Part shown: in pieces, positions 4,881-8,317 of the stretch
Layout: each line of letters opens with the position of its first letter
Numbering within the stretch: position 1 is the first letter of the stretch
Assembly (NCBI GenBank): GCA_947097615.1
Contig: CAMURX010000069.1
Coordinates: 1-8,317 of the forward strand
Reading direction: 5' to 3'
From: an uncultured Neisseria sp.
GTDB lineage: Bacteria > Pseudomonadota > Gammaproteobacteria > Burkholderiales > Neisseriaceae
Length of the DNA: 8,317 nt
The notes under the pieces: generated by a model
The model's input: the letters and a program-made list of their open reading frames with translations, nothing else
Database searches by the model: none
What the model was told of the DNA's origin: nothing
Translations under genes and position numbers: made by a program

Positions 4881-6647
4881 TCACACGTCGGTATCGTCCA
4901 CCAGCCCTTCCGCCGTCTGCTCGGGGCGGAAGCGGACGGATTGGGGATAGGGGTAGAAATCGTCAAACAGCCCCTGCTCCAACCGCTCTTTTTTGCCCTG
5001 CCAAAATTCGGGGGTCAGGAGGTCGCGGTGGTGTTTGAGGAAGACCTGCCGCACGTCGGGTTCGCCCAAGAGGAAGGGGGCGAATTCTTCGGGGAACACG
5101 TCGCCTTTGTGTATGGGATACCAGGGTTCGGCGGCCATTTCGGCTTCGGGGGTCGGCGCGGGCGGGATTTTGCGGAAGTTGCAGTCGGTCATGTATTCGA
5201 TTTCGTCGTAGTCGTAGAAAATCACGCGGCCGAAGCGGGTCATACCGAAGTTTTTGTAGAGCATGTCGCCGGGGAAGATGTTGGCCGAAGCCAGCTCTTT
5301 CAGGGCGAAACCGTAGTCGATGACCGCCGCCGCCTTTTCCTCAGGATTGGCCTGCTGCATAAAGAGGTTGAGCGGTTGCAGGCGGTATTCGATGTAGGCG
5401 TGTTTGATGACAACCATGTCTTCGGTTTCTTCAATCTGGCTGGGGGCGAGGCTGCGCATTTCGGCGAGAAAGGCTTCGTCGCAGCGCGATTTGGGCAGCG
5501 GGATGTCGGAAAACTCCATGGTGTCGGCCATGCGTCCGACGCGGTCGTGTTTTTTCACCAGCAGGTATTTCTGCCGCACGTATTCGCGGTCGAAGTCTTT
5601 GTTGGCGCCGAAGGTGTCTTTGATGACTTTGAACACATAGGGGAAGGAGGGCAGGGTGAACACGCTCATCACCAGCCCTTTCACGCCGGGCGCGAGGATG
5701 AATTTGTCGTCGGAATAGCGCAGGTGCTGGGCAAACTCGCGCCAGAAGATGTTTTTGCCCTGCTTGTGCAGGCCGAGCAGGGTGTAGAAATCGCCGTCGG
5801 AGCGCATCGGCAGCATTTCGCGCAGAAAACGTACGTAGCCGCTGGGCACGGGCATGTCGACGAGAAAATAGGCGCGGGCGAAGGAGAAAAGCACGGAAAT
5901 CTGTTTCGGGTCGAACAGCGCGGCGTCGATTTTCAGACGGCCTCTTCCGTCGTGCACCACCGCCAGCGCGAAGGGATGGCTGCTGCTGCCGTTGATGATG
6001 CGGCCGAAGATATAGGCCGATTTGTTGCGGTAAAACGCCGAATCGAGCACTTGGACGTGCAGGTTCAATTCCTGCGGCGGCCATTCCGCGCCGAAGTGCC
6101 GCCGCGCCGCGCGCATGATGTCGGCCACGTCGGCCGCCGCGTGGGCAAAGGGAATCTGCCAGTCGAAATGGCCGAGTATGCGGCGCAGGCAGCCGCGCAG
6201 GCCGGTTTCGGCGGGGTAGTAGGGGAAGAAAACGGGCGGGTCGGAGTCGATGAATTCGGTGCTGATGGCCGGTTTGACGAAGATAAAGCGGTTGTTGAAA
6301 TACTTTTTGTCCAGCACTTTGGTGGATACGGAATTGAAAAAGGTTTCGGCCAGCTCGGGCTGCTTGTGGTCGACCAGCAGCGCGATGTATTCCTTTTTCA
6401 CCTCCGCCCACAAATCCTCCGACGTCCCCTGCGGCAGGCTTTGGCGCAGAATGTCCGCCGCCTCGCGCACGCGGCTGTCGTACATCTGGATGCGCTGCGC
6501 CGACAAATCCTGTATCCCCTTCCAGTCGCCGCGCTCGAACAGCGCTTTGGCCTGCGAGGATTTTTCGCGGAACAGGCGGTAGTGTTTGTCGAAACCGGCC
6601 AGCATGGTTTCGGCGGTGCGGCGGGCGCAGCTTTGTTGAGCCGTCAT
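4881..6647 (-). CDS. aceK: Isocitrate dehydrogenase kinase/phosphatase AceK
   Basis: AceK is a bifunctional cytoplasmic enzyme. It phosphorylates isocitrate dehydrogenase to inactivate it, diverting isocitrate to the glyoxylate shunt, and reverses this as a phosphatase. The 588-residue product, close to the E. coli length of 578, has an N-terminal regulatory half and a C-terminal kinase-like half. Visible are the ATP-loop APGVKGLVMSVF (319-330), K340, which matches the ATP-binding Lys, and the catalytic block FPGDMLYKNFG with D461 and N466, followed by FYDYDE with D479/D481. The longer reading frame upstream to 6764 is rejected: ATG 6647 has AAAGGAG six bases before it and begins family-like sequence. 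One DUS (5932-5943) encodes GRLK. No aceA or aceB lies alongside, unlike the enteric aceBAK operon. Confidence 0.96.
   Translation of the reverse strand: MTAQQSCARRTAETMLAGFDKHYRLFREKSSQAKALFERGDWKGIQDLSAQRIQMYDSRVREAADILRQSLPQGTSEDLWAEVKKEYIALLVDHKQPELAETFFNSVSTKVLDKKYFNNRFIFVKPAISTEFIDSDPPVFFPYYPAETGLRGCLRRILGHFDWQIPFAHAAADVADIMRAARRHFGAEWPPQELNLHVQVLDSAFYRNKSAYIFGRIINGSSSHPFALAVVHDGRGRLKIDAALFDPKQISVLFSFARAYFLVDMPVPSGYVRFLREMLPMRSDGDFYTLLGLHKQGKNIFWREFAQHLRYSDDKFILAPGVKGLVMSVFTLPSFPYVFKVIKDTFGANKDFDREYVRQKYLLVKKHDRVGRMADTMEFSDIPLPKSRCDEAFLAEMRSLAPSQIEETEDMVVIKHAYIEYRLQPLNLFMQQANPEEKAAAVIDYGFALKELASANIFPGDMLYKNFGMTRFGRVIFYDYDEIEYMTDCNFRKIPPAPTPEAEMAAEPWYPIHKGDVFPEEFAPFLLGEPDVRQVFLKHHRDLLTPEFWQGKKERLEQGLFDDFYPYPQSVRFRPEQTAEGLVDDTDV
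5932..5943 (-). repeat. DUS inside aceK
   Basis: Exact AGGCCGTCTGAA on the minus strand, translated in frame as Gly-Arg-Leu-Lys (236-239). Confidence 0.9.
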
Positions 6648-6653
6648 CTCGTT

Positions 6654-6660
6654 CTCCTTT
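6654..6660 (-). promoter_or_regulatory. Strong ribosome binding site of aceK
   Basis: The minus strand reads AAAGGAG, then six bases (AACGAG), then ATG at 6647. This site decides the aceK start in favour of 6647 over the upstream ATG at 6764, which would run back over the grpE promoter. Confidence 0.85.
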
Positions 6661-6726
6661 GTGTATAAATTATCGGGCAGGCCGACATTATGCCGCGCGG
6701 CGCGAAAAAGCAAGCCACCCGCCGCG

Positions 6727-6755
6727 CTTGAAACCCTTTCAGACGGCCTTATATA
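6727..6755 (+). promoter_or_regulatory. Predicted heat-shock (RpoH-type) promoter of grpE
   Basis: CTTGAA (6727-6732), a 14-base spacer, then CCTTATATA (6747-6755). This fits the sigma-32 pattern CTTGAA / CCCCATnT reasonably in both boxes and spacing. Transcription would start near 6761-6764. A complete reverse DUS (6738-6749) fills most of the spacer and overlaps the first bases of the -10 box. Confidence 0.65.
6738..6749 (-). repeat. DUS embedded in the grpE promoter
   Basis: Exact reverse DUS lying between the predicted -35 and -10 boxes of grpE. Confidence 0.9.
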
Positions 6756-6790
6756 GCCGCGCATGAAAAATCCCTTCCGTTACTTCCAAA

Positions 6791-6794
6791 AAGG
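6791..6794 (+). promoter_or_regulatory. Ribosome binding site deciding the grpE start
   Basis: AAGG within A-rich sequence, seven bases before ATG 6802. The upstream in-frame ATG at 6763 has no such site and falls at the predicted transcription start. Confidence 0.6.
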
Positions 6795-6801
6795 CAAAAA
6801 C

Positions 6802-7338
6802 ATGAACGAACAAAACCCCGCACCCGAAGAAGAACTGAATACCGCCGATCAGGCCGAAGCCGCGCCGCCGAGCTATGAAGACTTGCAGGCGCAGGTGGCC
6901 GAACTGGAGGGCCGTCTGAAAGACGAAGAGCTGCGCGGCCTGGCCAACGAACAAAACTTGCGCCGCCGCCACCAGCAGGAAATCACCGACGCCTACAAAT
7001 TCGCCGGACAAAAATTTGCCGCCGAAATGCTGCCGGTGAAAGACTATCTGGAAATGGCACTGCTCGACCAAAGCGGCAATTTCGACGCCCTGAAAATGGG
7101 CGTGCAGATGACGCTGAACGAACTGCAAAAAGCGTTCGATGCCACGCATATCAAAGAAATCAACCCGCAGCCCGGCGACAAACTCGACCCACACCAACAT
7201 CAGGCAATGCAGGCGGAGGAGAGCGAGCAAGAAGCCAATTCCATCATCCGCGTCTTGAAAAAAGGCTATCTGTTGAACGACCGCATCTTGCGTCCGGCCA
7301 TGGTGGTTGTAGCCAAAAGTGCGGAAAACGCCGAATAG
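6802..7338 (+). CDS. grpE: Nucleotide exchange factor GrpE
   Basis: GrpE is the cytoplasmic co-chaperone that releases ADP from DnaK during the heat-shock folding cycle. The 178-residue product has a disordered acidic N-terminus (1-24), a long charged helix for the dimeric coiled coil (about 25-75), and the beta-domain with the family signature VLKKGYLLNDRILRPAMVVV (151-170). Its core closely follows the meningococcal GrpE I remember (EQNLRRRHQQEI, KFAGQKFA, MLPVKDYLEMALLDQSGNFD). I chose ATG 6802 because it begins MNEQ, like the MSEQ start in meningococcus, and has AAGG upstream. An in-frame ATG at 6763 would add 13 residues but sits at the predicted transcription start. A DUS differing by one base (6909-6920) encodes GRLK. 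The partner gene dnaK follows 240 bases downstream with its own promoter. Confidence 0.95.
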   Translation: MNEQNPAPEEELNTADQAEAAPPSYEDLQAQVAELEGRLKDEELRGLANEQNLRRRHQQEITDAYKFAGQKFAAEMLPVKDYLEMALLDQSGNFDALKMGVQMTLNELQKAFDATHIKEINPQPGDKLDPHQHQAMQAEESEQEANSIIRVLKKGYLLNDRILRPAMVVVAKSAENAE

Positions 7339-7368
7339 GCACAGTTCCCGAACCATCCCGCATTTTGT

Positions 7369-7397
7369 TTTCGGACGGCCTCAGAGGCCGTCTGAAA
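7369..7397 (+). terminator. DUS hairpin after grpE
   Basis: TTTCGGACGGCC (7369-7380) pairs with GGCCGTCTGAAA (7386-7397) around a TCAGA loop, with a single G-U wobble. The right arm is an exact DUS (7385-7396) and the left is one base off. It is 31 bases past the grpE stop. No T run follows, so some read-through into dnaK is likely. Confidence 0.65.
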
Positions 7398-7410
7398 CAT
7401 AAGGGGAAAC

Positions 7411-7475
7411 GGAAAAATTAAATTAACATTTTGATTTTAAATTTCAAAAAGTTGTCATTTTTTTACAACACAGCA
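7411..7475 (+). promoter_or_regulatory. AT-rich block upstream of the dnaK promoter
   Basis: About 60 bases of strongly A+T-rich sequence in an otherwise G+C-rich window lie directly before the dnaK -35 box. They include TTTTAAATTTC and a T7 run at 7458-7464, and a small inverted repeat GTTGT (7451-7455) / ACAAC (7465-7469). An UP-element-like or protein-binding role is plausible but unproven. Confidence 0.4.
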
Positions 7476-7503
7476 CTTGAAAACCGCCGTCTGTCCCCTA
7501 TTT
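7476..7503 (+). promoter_or_regulatory. Strong heat-shock (RpoH-type) promoter of dnaK
   Basis: CTTGAA (7476-7481), a 13-base spacer, then CCCCTATTT (7495-7503), which is very close to the sigma-32 consensus in sequence and spacing. Transcription should start near 7510, giving a leader of about 70 bases. The spacer contains GCCGTCTG (7486-7493), the 8-base core of the DUS. No CIRCE element is visible, so control is probably by RpoH rather than HrcA. Confidence 0.85.
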
Positions 7504-7536
7504 TGCATGCCAAGCAACAGTGGCCGGAAACAAAAC

Positions 7537-7548
7537 AGGCCGTCTGAA
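7537..7548 (+). repeat. DUS in the dnaK leader
   Basis: Exact AGGCCGTCTGAA between the predicted transcription start and the ribosome binding site of dnaK. It has no inverted partner in the leader, so a hairpin role is not evident. Confidence 0.9.
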
Positions 7549-7563
7549 AATTCTATTATTTGA

Positions 7564-8317
<754 letters not shown>

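Noticed and set aside
4845..6668. 607-codon open frame on the plus strand opposite aceK
   Set aside because: It is the antisense shadow of aceK, kept open by G+C-rich codon bias. Its product is His/Gly/Phe/Val-rich low complexity without a recognisable domain, and aceK on the other strand has all its family motifs.
6686..6713. Sigma-70 promoter for aceK (TTGCTT / CATAAT on the minus strand)
   Set aside because: The spacing is 15 bases, shorter than the usual 16-18, and both boxes are weak. A promoter must exist near here but I cannot place it.
7458..7464. T7 tract as a phase-variable repeat before dnaK
   Set aside because: Seven bases is short for neisserial phase variation and dnaK is an essential-type gene not expected to be switched.

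Overview
The window looks like an ordinary chromosomal segment of a commensal Neisseria species. The main clue is the 12-base DNA uptake sequence AGGCCGTCTGAA (the AG-dialect DUS), which I count by eye in about 20 exact copies on both strands. Many are paired head to head as hairpins at gene ends, which is typical of Neisseria. The high G+C content, a Correia-like repeat at the left edge and close matches to remembered neisserial FtsY and GrpE sequences agree with this. The AG dialect argues against N. meningitidis and N. gonorrhoeae, whose dialect is ATGCCGTCTGAA. I cannot name the species.

Layout, left to right. (1) 1-77: partial Correia-like miniature element. (2) 84-1682, minus strand: a two-gene unit made of a 70-residue acidic protein of unknown function followed by ftsY, the signal recognition particle receptor, ending in a DUS hairpin. 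(3) 1683-1835: divergent promoter region. (4) 1836-4516, plus strand: two exported M16-family metallopeptidase subunits overlapping by ATGA. The first keeps the zinc site and the second lacks it but keeps the R/Y substrate-binding pair, so they probably form one heterodimeric periplasmic protease. (5) 4517-4880: a 364-base gene-free stretch with nine DUS copies, two back-to-back terminators and a diverged direct duplication of about 93 bases. (6) 4881-6647, minus strand: aceK, isocitrate dehydrogenase kinase/phosphatase. (7) 6648-6801: divergent region with a heat-shock type promoter for grpE. (8) 6802-7338, plus strand: grpE. (9) 7339-7578: terminator hairpin, AT-rich block and a strong heat-shock promoter. 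(10) 7579 to the end: dnaK, first 246 codons, cut by the window edge.

How the genes work together: GrpE is the nucleotide exchange factor for DnaK. Both are preceded by promoters resembling the RpoH (sigma-32) consensus, so they probably form a heat-shock pair with individual promoters. FtsY directs membrane protein insertion, the M16 pair is probably periplasmic proteolysis, and AceK controls carbon flow at isocitrate. The three groups are not one pathway.

I did not find a hidden new system such as a phage, defence island or CRISPR array. The points most worth a second look are the split-catalysis peptidase pair, the duplicated DUS terminator block, DUS cores lying inside both heat-shock promoters, and the uncharacterised small protein whose N-terminus resembles that of FtsY.
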